This document shows, piece by piece, positions 1 through 9,661 of a stretch of DNA of 64,000 nucleotides. The stretch is from Gillisella vitis (lineage in GTDB: Bacteria > Pseudomonadota > Alphaproteobacteria > Rhizobiales > Rhizobiaceae): contig WPHV01000003.1 in the NCBI GenBank assembly GCA_009744235.1, positions 398,425 through 462,424 of the forward strand. Reading direction: 5' to 3'. Position 1 is the stretch's first letter, and each line of letters opens with the position of its first letter. Position numbers and translations under genes: made by a program. Under the pieces are notes generated by a model, which was not told where the DNA came from, ran no database searches, and saw only the letters and a list, made by a program, of their open reading frames with translations.

Positions 1-873
1 TTTGAGACCCAGCGGGTTCTTGATGCCGCGGCAATATTCGATATGGGCGTGATCTGCCTGACGGGTACGGTCGCCGATCCAGATCATGTGGCCTGATGTG
101 GCGTAATGATCGCCAGATGTCGAATCGACGCGGGTCAGTGCCTCTTCATAGCCGAGAAGCAGCGCTTCATGGCTGGTGAAGAAATCGGTTTCGCGCAGGC
201 TGGCATTGGTTTCCGCCGTGATGCCGACCGCCTTCATGAAATCCATGGTCTCGGAAATCCGGTCGGCCAGCTTGCGGTAACGCTCGGCCTGCGGGCTGTC
301 CTTGACGAAGCCCAGCATCCATTGATGAACGTTTTCGAGATTGGCATAGCCACCCATGGCGAAAGCGCGCAGCAAGTTCAACGTCGCGGCTGACTGGCGA
401 TAGGCCATCAACTGACGATGCGGATCGGGAACACGAGACTCTTCGGTGAAATCGATGCCATTGATGATATCGCCGCGATAGCTCGGCAACTCGACATCGC
501 CTTGACGTTCGAAATCCGACGAGCGCGGCTTGGCGAACTGGCCAGCGATCCGGCCGACCTTGACGACCGGAAGCTGGGCGCCAAAGGTCAGGACAACGGC
601 CATCTGCAGGAAGGCGCGGAAGAAGTCGCGGATCGTGTCGGCGCCGTGTTCGGCAAAGCTTTCGGCACAATCGCCGCCCTGAAGCAGGAAGCCATTGCCA
701 TCAGCCACATTGGCAAGTGCCTTTTTCAACCGGCGCGCTTCACCAGCAAAGACCAACGGCGGATAGGTCGCCAACTTTTTCTCTGCTGCGGCCAATGCGG
801 CCTGGTCCGGATAGGCCGGAGCCTGCTTGATCGGCTTCTGCCTCCAGCTCGTCGGGGTCCAATTCTGCGCCAT
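1..873 (-). CDS. aroG: Class II 3-deoxy-7-phosphoheptulonate (DAHP) synthase, 3' end cut by window edge
   Basis: Condenses phosphoenolpyruvate and erythrose 4-phosphate in the first step of the shikimate pathway, in the cytoplasm. The first 291 codons are visible and the frame is open to base 1, so the C-terminal third lies outside. The product begins [14 protein letters not shown] and carries hallmarks of the plant-like class II enzyme: [16 protein letters not shown] near residue 40, [11 protein letters not shown] near 63 (the metal-binding cysteine lies in this block), and later [20 protein letters not shown]. An AGGTG lies 6 bases before the ATG at 873. Class II enzymes are the usual form in rhizobia. 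Identification is confident; the symbol could equally be aroF or aroH by local convention. Confidence 0.93.
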   Translation of the reverse strand, partial: MAQNWTPTSWRQKPIKQAPAYPDQAALAAAEKKLATYPPLVFAGEARRLKKALANVADGNGFLLQGGDCAESFAEHGADTIRDFFRAFLQMAVVLTFGAQLPVVKVGRIAGQFAKPRSSDFERQGDVELPSYRGDIINGIDFTEESRVPDPHRQLMAYRQSAATLNLLRAFAMGGYANLENVHQWMLGFVKDSPQAERYRKLADRISETMDFMKAVGITAETNASLRETDFFTSHEALLLGYEEALTRVDSTSGDHYATSGHMIWIGDRTRQADHAHIEYCRGIKNPLGLK

Positions 874-1212
874 CGTCTTCACCTAAACAAAACGCGGCCA
901 TGCCTACGGGCCGCTCGGATTGGCGGCTTATAAACGCTTAATGGAAGCTTGAAAAGCAATACCTTGCTGTCAAATTGGCCTTCGATAGGTGAAAACCACT
1001 CTGGAAGGATTTTGGACAACAGGGAAGCAGTAACTGCCTCCCTGTATATTGAAGGGGACCGGTGGTTTTCACAGTCTGTTCACGAATTGCTGTTGGCGTG
1101 GCGAAAATGGTGATTTCGAGAACCGGAGCGGAGCGTACTTAGCGTACGTGAGCCTAGGTAAGCGCAGAAATTGCCTTTTGCAGCCCGCCAGCGGCTATTC
1201 TTGGATAGGCTG
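874..1212. other. Intergenic region with hairpin and possible repeat element
   Basis: No convincing gene. Bases 1019-1045 form an imperfect 13-bp inverted repeat (ACAGGGAAGCAGT against ACTGCCTCCCTGT) that could end the gor transcript. Bases 1095-1175 contain a GC-rich stretch with CGTAC-TTAGC-GTACG at its centre, which resembles a mobile intergenic repeat by its purine-rich flanks and central palindrome. The promoter of the DAHP synthase gene should lie just right of 873. Confidence 0.4.
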
Positions 1213-2601
1213 TCAGACCCGCTCGCCGTTCCTGATCCGATAGCTCGGGTTATACATGGTGACCAGTTCTTCGGACGCCGTCGGATGCACGGCCATGGTG
1301 CGATCAAAATCGTCCTTGGTGCAGCCGGCCTTGAGGGTAATTCCAAGCAATTGCGCCATTTCACCAGCGTCATGGCCAAGAATATGCGCGCCAACCACTT
1401 TTCGGTCAGCCGCATTGACGACCAGCTTCATGATCACTTTTTCGGTGCGGCCCGATAGCGTCGCCTTCATCGGCCGGAATTCGGCCTTGTAGATCTCGAC
1501 CTCCGGGAACGTGCGGGCCGCCTCTTCCTCGGTCATGCCGACCGTGCCGATTTCCGGCTGCGAAAAGACCGCCGTGGCAATCAGGTCGTGATCCGGCGAG
1601 GTCGGATTGTCTTTGTATTCCGTTTCGATGAAACACATGGCCTCGTGGATTGCCACCGGCGTCAGCTGCACCCGGTCCGTCACGTCCCCCAGTGCAAAAA
1701 TACCCGGGACGTTGGTGCGTGAATATTGATCGACGATGATGGCGCCGCGCTCATTGACAGCGACACCCGCCGTCTCGAGGCCGAGGCCCTTGGTATAGGG
1801 ATCGCGGCCCAAAGCCAGCATGACCGATTCAGCCGAAATCACCCCGTTGTTGCGGGTGTGGACGGAAAGGCCACCTGCGGCCATCTTCTCGACTTCCTCG
1901 ATCACATCCGTGCAGAGAATACGAATGCCCTTGGCTTCCATGGCCTGGTGCAGGCCACGGCGGATATCCTGGTCGAAACGCGACAGGATTTCCTTGCCGC
2001 GATAGATCAGCGTCGTATCAACGCCGAGACCATGGAAGATATTTGCAAATTCCACCGCGATATAACCGCCGCCAGCAATCACGATCGAGCGAGGCAGCGC
2101 CTCCAGATGGAAAGCTTCATTGGAGGTGATGCATAGCTCATGCCCCGGCAAGGACGTATGCGCATTGGCGGAGCCGCCGACCGCAATGATGATCCGCTCG
2201 GCAGTCACTTCGCGTCCGGTCGCCAGCAGACGGATGCGATTGGGACCGGTCAGTTCCGCACGGCTCTCAATCAGTTCCGCACCGGCGCTGTTCAAACCCT
2301 TTCTGTACAGGCCTTCCAGACGTTCGATTTCCTGGTCCTTGGCGGCGATCAGCTTTTTCCAGTCAAAACGGCTTTCGCCGACCGTCCAGCCAAATCCTGC
2401 GGCATCTTCGAAATGCTCGTGGAACTGCGATGCATAGACGAACAGCTTTTTCGGCACGCAACCCCTGATGACGCAGGTGCCGCCAAACCGGTATTCCTCG
2501 GCAATCGCCACCCGCTTGCCCATGGAGGCCGCAAGCCGGGCGCTGCGCACACCGCCGGAGCCGCCGCCGATGACGAACAGATCATAATCGAATGATGACA
2601 T
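1213..2601 (-). CDS. gor: Glutathione-disulfide reductase
   Basis: NADPH-dependent FAD enzyme that reduces glutathione disulfide in the cytoplasm. The 462-residue product has the Rossmann FAD motif GGGSGG near the N terminus, the redox disulfide in GGTCVIRGCVPKK (the CVIRGC form shared by plant and alphaproteobacterial enzymes), an NADPH-side motif IVIAGGGYIAVEFA, the FAD contact GIFALGDVTD, and the C-terminal HPTASEELVTM with the catalytic histidine. The ATG at 2601 has GGGAG six bases upstream and is preferred over an in-frame TTG at 2616. It stands downstream of the DUF2059 gene on the same strand and upstream of aroG. Confidence 0.95.
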   Translation of the reverse strand: MSSFDYDLFVIGGGSGGVRSARLAASMGKRVAIAEEYRFGGTCVIRGCVPKKLFVYASQFHEHFEDAAGFGWTVGESRFDWKKLIAAKDQEIERLEGLYRKGLNSAGAELIESRAELTGPNRIRLLATGREVTAERIIIAVGGSANAHTSLPGHELCITSNEAFHLEALPRSIVIAGGGYIAVEFANIFHGLGVDTTLIYRGKEILSRFDQDIRRGLHQAMEAKGIRILCTDVIEEVEKMAAGGLSVHTRNNGVISAESVMLALGRDPYTKGLGLETAGVAVNERGAIIVDQYSRTNVPGIFALGDVTDRVQLTPVAIHEAMCFIETEYKDNPTSPDHDLIATAVFSQPEIGTVGMTEEEAARTFPEVEIYKAEFRPMKATLSGRTEKVIMKLVVNAADRKVVGAHILGHDAGEMAQLLGITLKAGCTKDDFDRTMAVHPTASEELVTMYNPSYRIRNGERV

Positions 2602-2781
2602 GGAAAACTCCCGCAAGACGGACGGCCAAAGCGCCCCTCGAAAATTTCAGTAGATCGGCCGGACTGGCGAACAATGATGACCGCTGGCCAAAAACCATAA
2701 GATCATCAATCCCCTATATGGGAATGGATAGGAACAACGACAACGGAATGCCGCCGGATCATTCCCGACGGGCCTGACGAT

Positions 2782-2812
2782 AAAGCCCGGAACCAGGTCC
2801 GGGCTTTTCTTT
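2782..2812 (-). terminator. Hairpin terminator after the DUF2059 gene
   Basis: AAAGCCCGG (2782-2790) pairs with CCGGGCTTT (2799-2807) around an eight-base loop. It lies 17 bases past the stop codon of the minus-strand gene at 2829. A short T run follows on either strand. Confidence 0.7.
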
Positions 2813-2828
2813 AATCGGTGTTATCAGA

Positions 2829-3422
2829 TCAAGGCTTGGGGGCAGGTGCTGGAGCCGCAGGTGCAGGCGCCGGTTCCGAAGCAGGCATCTGCGCCTTCAA
2901 CTGTGCACCGGCCACCTTGACCAGGGCATCATTGGTGTTCTTTTCCAGATCACGCGCCACACCGGCAGCCCAGATATCGGCGGACTTGCCAAGTTCACGA
3001 TTGGCGACCGGCTGATCCTTGATCAGCTTCTTGCCAGCCGGGCTGGAGAAGAACGCCGCAATCTGCTTCAACTCTTCCTGAGTAAAGGACTTGGCATAAA
3101 CCGTTGCCGCTTCCTTTTCGAGATCGCCACGGCGTGCAGCCAACGCGATGGCCTGCTGGTCAACAGTCTTGTCGATCTGGTCTTCAAGGTTAGGATAAGC
3201 CTGGATGAGCTGTGCCTTCAACCGAGCGGCGACATTCGGCAGGATATTGTCGAATACATTGGTAACGCCGAGCGCCGTGATGGCCTGACGGGCAGTATCG
3301 ATCTGCGCATCCGTCACATCCTGCGCGCGAGCGGCCGGACCAGCCAGAAGCGAAGCTGCGATAACCACACCGGCAACCATGTGACCGAGATTAAGGCGAC
3401 CGAGACCCTGATATTTGCTCAT
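2829..3422 (-). CDS. DUF2059 exported protein
   Basis: Function unknown. The 197-residue product starts MSKYQGLGRLNLGHMVAG and has a hydrophobic signal segment ending in GPAARAQD, so export to the periplasm is likely. The C-terminal half carries the DUF2059 helical signature with FTQEELKQIAAFFSSPAGKKL. The last 20 residues are an Ala/Pro-rich tail (PAPAPAAPAPAPKP). The ATG at 3422 is chosen because AGGAG lies 10 bases upstream; an ATG at 3431 sits only one base after the same AGGAG. It lies between rpiA and gor on the same strand, with no evidence for a shared pathway. Confidence 0.8.
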   Translation of the reverse strand: MSKYQGLGRLNLGHMVAGVVIAASLLAGPAARAQDVTDAQIDTARQAITALGVTNVFDNILPNVAARLKAQLIQAYPNLEDQIDKTVDQQAIALAARRGDLEKEAATVYAKSFTQEELKQIAAFFSSPAGKKLIKDQPVANRELGKSADIWAAGVARDLEKNTNDALVKVAGAQLKAQMPASEPAPAPAAPAPAPKP

Positions 3423-3561
3423 AAAACTCATGCTCCTGTTTGTGTCCCCAGCGCTCGCCTCCAACGGCAGCGCTGAATTTTCATATTGGTATTATCGATG
3501 CACATGGCCGGGACGTGAACTTGCGCCAGACCATGACCACCCGGCTATCACGCCGCGTCAA

Positions 3562-4260
3562 TCACGCCACAGGCTCGATCACCCGCGCACCATCAGAGCC
3601 AGCCACGACGGCCAGCGATGCCATGCCGATGAACAGACCGTGCTCCACCACCCCGGGTATAGCATGCAATGCCTGAGAAAGGGCCACTGCATCAGGAATG
3701 CGGCCAAAAGAAGCATCGAGAATATAATGCCCACCATCCGTCATAAACAGATCGTCACCAGACATGCGCAGGCCAATCGTCCCCGACAGGCCGAGTTTGG
3801 CGGCTGCCTTTTCGATGGAGATGCGGGTTGCGACGCCGCCGAATCCATTGATCTCGATGGGCAACGGATAGGCACCCAGCGTTTCCACCAGCTTTGTTTC
3901 ATCGGCAATGACGATCATCCGTGCCGAGGCGGCAGCAACGATCTTTTCGCGCAGCAGCGCTCCACCGCCGCCCTTGATCAGGGTCAGGTGACGATCAAGC
4001 TCGTCGGCTCCATCGACGGTCAGGTCCAGTTCCGGCAATTCATCAAGCGACATCAGCGGCACGCCCAGTTCCAGGCAAAGCCTTGCGGTGCGCTCCGACG
4101 TTGGCACGCCTTGAACCTTGAAGCCGTCGGCGACCTTTTCAGCCAGCAACCGCACGAACTCCTCAGCGGTCGAACCGGTGCCGATGCCGAGCCGCATCCC
4201 ATTTTCGACATAAGACAAAGCCAGTTCTGCGGCTTTGATCTTCATTTGACGAACGTCCAT
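3562..4260 (-). CDS. rpiA: Ribose-5-phosphate isomerase A
   Basis: Interconverts ribose 5-phosphate and ribulose 5-phosphate in the non-oxidative pentose phosphate pathway. The 232-residue protein shows the RpiA signatures GTGSTAEEF near residue 30, DGADE near residue 83 with the catalytic aspartates, and [14 protein letters not shown] with the catalytic glutamate. The start ATG at 4260 ([12 protein letters not shown]) has AGGAG 11 bases upstream; the reading frame runs further but has no better start. It is divergent from gph, and both genes handle sugar phosphates. Confidence 0.95.
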   Translation of the reverse strand: MDVRQMKIKAAELALSYVENGMRLGIGTGSTAEEFVRLLAEKVADGFKVQGVPTSERTARLCLELGVPLMSLDELPELDLTVDGADELDRHLTLIKGGGGALLREKIVAAASARMIVIADETKLVETLGAYPLPIEINGFGGVATRISIEKAAAKLGLSGTIGLRMSGDDLFMTDGGHYILDASFGRIPDAVALSQALHAIPGVVEHGLFIGMASLAVVAGSDGARVIEPVA

Positions 4261-4471
4261 GCTGCCCGCAACTCCTCTTGCAACACTCGGCCAAGGCCTT
4301 TCGAAACTGCCGGTCAACTAAGCAAACCTTGCTGGTTTGCCAAGCATTCCGCAGAAAGTTCTCGCTGTTTACACGGGTCGCAAGCCAAACGAAAGCCCCT
4401 TTCGACGCCTTCCAATCTTGCATTTCGCCCTGAAAAACCTTAGCCCTGCCCGCCGAAAGCCAAGGTTTTAA

Positions 4472-5194
4472 GTGCAATCCATGGAAAGTCAGCCCGTGTC
4501 CCCAGCATTCAACGCCGCCCCCGCCACAGTCGTCTTCGATCTGGATGGAACCCTTATCGATACGGCAGAGGACCTCGTGGCAAGCCTCAACCATACTATC
4601 GCCGCGGCCGATCTGGCGCCGCTGGAGGCCGATGACCTCAACCATCTGGTCGGACATGGTGCGCGGGTGATGATCGAGCGGGCCTTCAGCCTGCGCGGCA
4701 GGCCGATTTCCGAGGTTGAATTCCAGCCACTGCTTGAACGCTTCATCGACCATTACAAAGACCATATGCCCGGCAAAAGCCAGCCCTATCCCGGCCTGCT
4801 GGACGCTCTGGAGCGGCTCGAAACGGCAGGCCACAGGCTGGCGGTCTGCACCAACAAGATGGAAGGCCTCGCCCGGCCACTGCTCGAGGGTTTGAACCTG
4901 ACGGCCCGGTTCACGGCCATTACCGGCGGCGATACATTCGAGATGCGCAAGCCAGATGCCGGCCATCTGCTCGGCACCATCGCCAAGGCCGGCGGCGACC
5001 CGCGCCGGGCCATCATGGTCGGCGATAGCCGCAACGACATTCTGGTGGCGCGTAATGCCGGTATTCCCTCCATTGCCGTGCCTTTCGGCTATTCGGACGT
5101 ACCAGTTGCCGACCTCGAACCCGATGTGATCATCGCGCATTTCAATGAATTGACCATGGAACTGGTCGAAAGGCTCCTCAACAAGGCCAATTGA
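4472..5194 (+). CDS. gph: Phosphoglycolate phosphatase, HAD family
   Basis: Hydrolyses 2-phosphoglycolate, a by-product of DNA repair and oxygenation reactions. The 240-residue protein has HAD motif I FDLDGTLIDT near residue 25, a cap domain, the motif III lysine in EMRKPDAG and motif IV MVGDSRNDI. The GTG at 4472 is preceded by AAGG six bases away; an ATG at 4481 is a reasonable alternative. A strong hairpin follows the stop codon. HAD phosphatases are hard to separate by motif alone, so the substrate rests on overall similarity to Gph. Confidence 0.88.
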   Translation: MQSMESQPVSPAFNAAPATVVFDLDGTLIDTAEDLVASLNHTIAAADLAPLEADDLNHLVGHGARVMIERAFSLRGRPISEVEFQPLLERFIDHYKDHMPGKSQPYPGLLDALERLETAGHRLAVCTNKMEGLARPLLEGLNLTARFTAITGGDTFEMRKPDAGHLLGTIAKAGGDPRRAIMVGDSRNDILVARNAGIPSIAVPFGYSDVPVADLEPDVIIAHFNELTMELVERLLNKAN

Positions 5195-5207
5195 AATCCC
5201 AAAACAC

Positions 5208-5234
5208 AAAAGGCCCGGATCGACCGGGCCTTTT
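5208..5234. terminator. Bidirectional terminator between gph and the L,D-transpeptidase gene
   Basis: AAAAGGCCCGG (5208-5218) pairs with CCGGGCCTTTT (5224-5234) around a five-base loop. It lies between two convergent genes and has T runs on both strands. Confidence 0.85.
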
Positions 5235-5259
5235 GCTTACATGCTTTGCTTAAAGTTTG

Positions 5260-7206
5260 TCAGCTCTGCACACCGCGCGAGGTCGATGTCACATCGAAGG
5301 CTTTGCGGGTCGCTTCATCGCGGCCATAGATGTCGTCGTAATATCGGACGACCCCATCCTTATCCGGCCAGGCGGTGAAATAAGCGACGTAAACCGGGAA
5401 CTTCTGCGGCACCTGCACGGCACGATTCTGGCCGGAGGCAATCTGTGCATCTATGTCTTCAACTGTCGTACCCATCACGGCTGCGGCCATGACACGCGGC
5501 TCGGCCAGACGCACACAGCCGTGGCTGAGCGCGCGCATATCGCGTTTGAAGAAGCTCTTCGCGGGTGTGTCATGCATGTAGATGGCATGGGCATTCGGGA
5601 ACAGGATCTTCAGGTCGCCCAACGCATTGTCGCTGCTTGGCGGCTGGCGCACATCGACATCGCTGGTCGTGTACCAGTCGACCTGCGAAGAGGCCACCTT
5701 GCGGCCCTTGTAGCTGACTTCATAGCCGAGGCGGTCGAGATAGCTCGGGTCCTGGCGCAGCTTGGGCAGCATTTCATTGACGATGATCGACCGCGGAACA
5801 CCCCAATAAGGGTTGAATTCCACCGTCTGAATCATGTTCTGGAAGAAGAAAGTCTGGTGCTGGGGGGCACCGACAACAACCTTCATGGCAATCTGCTGCT
5901 GGCGGTCGTTGAAATAATAGGCCTCGAAAGCCGGCTGGTTGATGAACACATAGCGCGGTCCCAGATCGGCGGGCAACCAGCGCAACTGCTCCATGGCAAC
6001 CACCAGCTTTTCGATCTTCTCGGCATTGGAATGTCCGACCATGGTGCGGACCGTTGCCTGACCAATGACGCCATCCGGCTTCAGGCCGCGTTCCTTCTGG
6101 TAGCTCTCGACCAGCGCCACCAGTTCCGGTGTGTAATCCGGCGTGCCAGTGTAGTCGGTCAGCGTCAGCGCATGCTCAGTCTTCAGCGCGTCACTGCCAT
6201 AGGTCTTGATGCCTTCGACGATATTGGCAAGCTCAGGATTGCTGCCGCCGGGCTTCAAGACACCGGTGAGATTGATCTTGACGGGCTTACTCTGCTGCTG
6301 ATTGGCCTCTGCCACCAACTTGGCGAGCTCAGCCTTCAGCGCCTGGAATTGCGGGCTGGCCGGATCGCGGCCATGCAGATAGGCAGCGATATCCGGGCTG
6401 GAGCGCACCAGATCCAGCACCGGATCGAGATTGACGGTCTTGCGCTTGAAATCGTGATAGCCTGAAATACGGTTCGGATCGAGCCTGCCGCGCACTGTGT
6501 CCTGAACATAGGTCAGGATTTTGGCCGAAAGGTTGAATTCGAAGGCCATCAACGCCTGGCGGCGGGCGTCTTCGGGCATGGTGTCGAGACCATCAGGCAC
6601 TTTCACCGCATAATCGGCAGGCTCAAGCCCGGCCGTATCCGCCGTTGCGAGGGCGGCAACCGCCGACTTCGCCTTGTCGGTGATGGCGGTATCGCTGGCC
6701 CAGATCAGCGCGCCCTTGTTGTTATAATAGTTTTCCACAGCCTGCGCCACGTCGGGCGTGGCTTCAACCTTGACCTGCGACATGGCGAGATGGGCGACGG
6801 CCAGGGCATGGTCTTCACCAAAAACCGGGATCGGCATGTCCGGCGCCTTGATAGAGATCACGCGCTTGGTCTCGGCCTTATAGGCATAATAGCGAGGTGC
6901 GGCGACCTTCTGGATCGGCTCTGGATCGCGCAGCTGGGCCTGGGGAATGATTTCCGCCGGCGCTGGCTGGCGGCGCTCCTCCGACCTGCCGCGCAGCAGA
7001 TCCATCAGAGTCGTGGCGCTCGCCGTTTGCGGCAGGGCGGCCACAACCGTGGACGTGGTCAGGAGGACTGCAATCAGCGCCCGGTTCAGTGAAGGTTTCT
7101 GCAACTGCTTTCCCCATTCAGAAAGGTCAAGGTCGGGATTCGAATTCGGTCCCCGAATATTAGCCGGTTCCCTAGCCGATTGCATCGGCTTTGGAAAGTT
7201 AACCAT
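5260..7206 (-). CDS. L,D-transpeptidase (YkuD domain) with peptidoglycan-binding domain
   Basis: Predicted to make 3-3 cross-links, or attach proteins, in peptidoglycan in the periplasm. The 648-residue protein has an N-terminal hydrophobic segment (NRALIAVLLTTSTVVAALP, about residues 42-60), a long YcbB-like central region, a putative peptidoglycan-binding segment with YQKERGLKPDGVIGQATV near residue 375, and a YkuD domain with the catalytic HDTPAKSFF...SHGCVRLAEP block, the cysteine being near residue 564. The layout matches the large YcbB/LdtD class. Rhizobiales that grow at the pole rely heavily on such enzymes. The ATG at 7206 is chosen over a TTG at 7212. Confidence 0.9.
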   Translation of the reverse strand: MVNFPKPMQSAREPANIRGPNSNPDLDLSEWGKQLQKPSLNRALIAVLLTTSTVVAALPQTASATTLMDLLRGRSEERRQPAPAEIIPQAQLRDPEPIQKVAAPRYYAYKAETKRVISIKAPDMPIPVFGEDHALAVAHLAMSQVKVEATPDVAQAVENYYNNKGALIWASDTAITDKAKSAVAALATADTAGLEPADYAVKVPDGLDTMPEDARRQALMAFEFNLSAKILTYVQDTVRGRLDPNRISGYHDFKRKTVNLDPVLDLVRSSPDIAAYLHGRDPASPQFQALKAELAKLVAEANQQQSKPVKINLTGVLKPGGSNPELANIVEGIKTYGSDALKTEHALTLTDYTGTPDYTPELVALVESYQKERGLKPDGVIGQATVRTMVGHSNAEKIEKLVVAMEQLRWLPADLGPRYVFINQPAFEAYYFNDRQQQIAMKVVVGAPQHQTFFFQNMIQTVEFNPYWGVPRSIIVNEMLPKLRQDPSYLDRLGYEVSYKGRKVASSQVDWYTTSDVDVRQPPSSDNALGDLKILFPNAHAIYMHDTPAKSFFKRDMRALSHGCVRLAEPRVMAAAVMGTTVEDIDAQIASGQNRAVQVPQKFPVYVAYFTAWPDKDGVVRYYDDIYGRDEATRKAFDVTSTSRGVQS

Positions 7207-7499
7207 GCTCAAATGCTTGAAAAACAGAGGGTCAACTTTAAGTGACCAATCAGCGTGCCGTCATGGTTAACACGACGTCAAGGTTAAGCCGGGAATTGGT
7301 TAAAATTCAGTAACCGCAGATCCTTTCTTCCACCAAACTTTGATGACATTACCGCGACTGGACAACCGAACCTGCCTGAGACCGGTAAGCTTTGACGCGG
7401 GCGCGAAAACATGTATCAAAGCGTCATGTTTTACGGCGACCGTCATCAAGCCGGTCAACGGAGCCATTGCCTATTCAGACCATCAGTTGGAGACAGATC

Positions 7500-8891
7500 A
7501 TGACTGCTAATCGCACCGAAACTGATACATTCGGCCCTATCGAGGTTGCAAGCGATCGATATTGGGGGGCACAGGCGCAGCGTTCCCTGGGCAACTTCAA
7601 GATCGGCTGGGAAAAGCAGCCCCTGCCGGTGGTGCGGGCGCTGGGCATCGTCAAACAGGCAGCAGCCCGCGCCAATATGGCGCTTGGCGGGCTGGACTCG
7701 ACGCTCGGTGAAGCAATCATCAAAGCGGCGCAGGAGGTGATCGACGGCAAGCTCAACGATCATTTCCCCCTGGTGGTCTGGCAGACGGGATCCGGCACAC
7801 AGTCCAACATGAATGCCAATGAAGTGATCTCCAACCGCGCGATTGAAATGCTGGGCGGGGTGATGGGTTCGAAAAAGCCCGTTCACCCCAATGACCATGT
7901 CAACATGAGCCAGTCGTCCAACGACACCTATCCGACCGCCATGCATATCGCCTCGGCCGAATATGTCGCGCATCATCTGATCCCCGGCTTGAAGCATCTG
8001 CATGCGGCACTGGACGCCAAGGCCAAGGCGTTTGACCATATCATCAAGATCGGTCGTACCCATACCCAGGACGCGACGCCGCTGACACTCGGACAGGAGT
8101 TTTCCGGCTACGCCGCACAGGTCGCCTCCTCCATCAAGCGGATCGAGCTGACGCTTCCCGGCCTTTATGAGCTGGCGCAAGGCGGCACCGCTGTCGGCAC
8201 CGGGCTGAACGCCCCCATCGGCTTTGCCGAAAAGGTCGCCGAAGAAATTGCCGCGATTACCGGCCTGCCTTTTGTCACCGCACCCAACAAATTCGAGGCG
8301 CTGGCTGCCCATGACGCCATGGTGTTTGCGCATGGAGCCATCAATGCGGCGGCGGCGGCCTGCTTCAAAATCGCCAACGACATCCGCTTCCTCGGCTCCG
8401 GCCCGCGCGCGGGTCTCGGCGAACTGGCCCTGCCAGAAAACGAACCCGGCTCCTCCATCATGCCCGGCAAGGTGAATCCAACCCAGTCGGAAGCCATGAC
8501 CCAGGTCTGCGCCCATATCTTCGGCAACAATGCCGCCCTGACCTTTGCAGGCAGCCAGGGCCATTTCGAGCTGAATGTCTATAATCCGATGATGGCCTAT
8601 AATTTCCTGCAATCGGTGCAGCTGCTCGGCGACGCCGCCGTCTCCTTCACCGACAATTGCGTCGTCGGCATCGAAGCGCGTGAGGACAATATCAGGAAGG
8701 GCGTCGAAAACTCACTGATGCTGGTGACGGCGCTCAACAGCAAGCTCGGCTACGACGCCTGCGCCAAGATCGCCAAAACCGCTCACAAGAACGGCACGAC
8801 TTTGCGTGAGGAAGCCGTGGGCGGAGGCTATCTGACCAACGAGGAATTTGACCAGTATGTCCGGCCGGAACTGATGATCGGGCCGAAGTGA
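7500..8891 (+). CDS. fumC: Fumarate hydratase, class II
   Basis: Oxygen-stable, iron-free fumarase of the TCA cycle. The 463-residue protein has the superfamily signature [15 protein letters not shown], the substrate-binding [14 protein letters not shown] and [12 protein letters not shown] with the catalytic histidine. GGAG lies eight bases before the ATG at 7500; the open frame extends 36 codons upstream without a better start. A second, iron-sulfur fumarase is encoded at 9662, so the cell carries both classes within about 4 kb. A perfect 10-bp hairpin ends the transcript. Confidence 0.97.
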   Translation: MTANRTETDTFGPIEVASDRYWGAQAQRSLGNFKIGWEKQPLPVVRALGIVKQAAARANMALGGLDSTLGEAIIKAAQEVIDGKLNDHFPLVVWQTGSGTQSNMNANEVISNRAIEMLGGVMGSKKPVHPNDHVNMSQSSNDTYPTAMHIASAEYVAHHLIPGLKHLHAALDAKAKAFDHIIKIGRTHTQDATPLTLGQEFSGYAAQVASSIKRIELTLPGLYELAQGGTAVGTGLNAPIGFAEKVAEEIAAITGLPFVTAPNKFEALAAHDAMVFAHGAINAAAAACFKIANDIRFLGSGPRAGLGELALPENEPGSSIMPGKVNPTQSEAMTQVCAHIFGNNAALTFAGSQGHFELNVYNPMMAYNFLQSVQLLGDAAVSFTDNCVVGIEAREDNIRKGVENSLMLVTALNSKLGYDACAKIAKTAHKNGTTLREEAVGGGYLTNEEFDQYVRPELMIGPK

Positions 8892-8930
8892 TCCGTCACC
8901 GCCTCCTTTGAATCTAATTAAATCCGTAGG

Positions 8931-8967
8931 TGCCCTCAGATTTCAACGCCTGAGGGCACTATATTTC
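8931..8967 (+). terminator. Terminator after fumC
   Basis: Perfect 10-bp stem GTGCCCTCAG (8931-8940) and CTGAGGGCAC (8951-8960) followed by TATATTT. It sits between convergent genes and may also serve the minus-strand gene at 9028. Confidence 0.8.
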
Positions 8968-9027
8968 CGGGATAGACCCAGGTTAAGCCGTAAGCTCAAT
9001 GTTGCCGTTGCTATCGAACCGACAGCA

Positions 9028-9474
9028 TTAGTCAGAGCTTGAACCGATCAGGATTGATGCGTTCGACGCCGATAAAAACAGAAATGCAAAATCCCAGAAG
9101 ACGGGATATGCCGGGTGGCCATCCTGCAACTGAAACAAGTCAATTGTCTGTGTTGCATCGATCAGATCACGGACCTGACTTTCCAGTTCATCCATAAGGG
9201 CGACCAGATGTTGCGATTTCAATACAAGCGCGTCAGGACCGGAAGCCTCATCACCCCTGAAGAACAAATGTTCTTTCAGGATGGGCCACACCAACGCTTT
9301 GTCAATTTTCTTGATGTCGTCGAGCGTTGCCTTAGGACCCAACAACGCTTTTATAATAAGTTGTTTTTCGAGCAGGTCATCCAAAGGCATCTCGAAAAGC
9401 CTCAAGAACACGTTGTAATTCAACGCACCATCATTCAAGACGTCGGTAATTTGGTCGAGAAGCCGCTGATCCAT
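9028..9474 (-). CDS. Hypothetical protein, 148 residues
   Basis: I do not recognise a family. The product begins MDQRLLDQITDVLNDG, is mostly helical and leucine-rich, and ends in a hydrophobic stretch (PVFWDFAFLFLSASNASILIG, about residues 124-144) that could be a membrane segment or a buried helix. GAGG is placed four bases before the ATG. It is convergent with fumC and divergent from the class I fumarase gene. An antisense open frame at 9115-9522 is less convincing. Coding status rests on the ribosome site and the sensible composition. Confidence 0.55.
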   Translation of the reverse strand: MDQRLLDQITDVLNDGALNYNVFLRLFEMPLDDLLEKQLIIKALLGPKATLDDIKKIDKALVWPILKEHLFFRGDEASGPDALVLKSQHLVALMDELESQVRDLIDATQTIDLFQLQDGHPAYPVFWDFAFLFLSASNASILIGSSSD

Positions 9475-9661
9475 TTAACCTCACAAGCCTATCGCCGAGC
9501 CGCGTTCGCGCGCCCGCGATAACAGCATAATAAACGAATAGAAAATCTATTCTCTCACGTTAAATGTTGCATCGCACTGTCCACTTTAGAATCATTTGCA
9601 AAGCGCTTGTCGCCGAACTAGACCAAATGCCGAAAATCCGTTTGGCAAAAAGGCTCCTTCG

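Noticed and set aside
3415-4443. A 342-codon plus-strand frame across the rpiA region
   Set aside because: It runs opposite rpiA, which has complete family motifs.
4163-5209. A 348-codon minus-strand frame opposite gph
   Set aside because: It crosses the start of rpiA and the whole gph gene, and only the gph strand has HAD motifs.
5257-6465. A 402-codon plus-strand frame opposite the L,D-transpeptidase gene
   Set aside because: The transpeptidase reads through with its catalytic cysteine; the antisense frame is His/Gln/Gly-rich noise of high-GC DNA.
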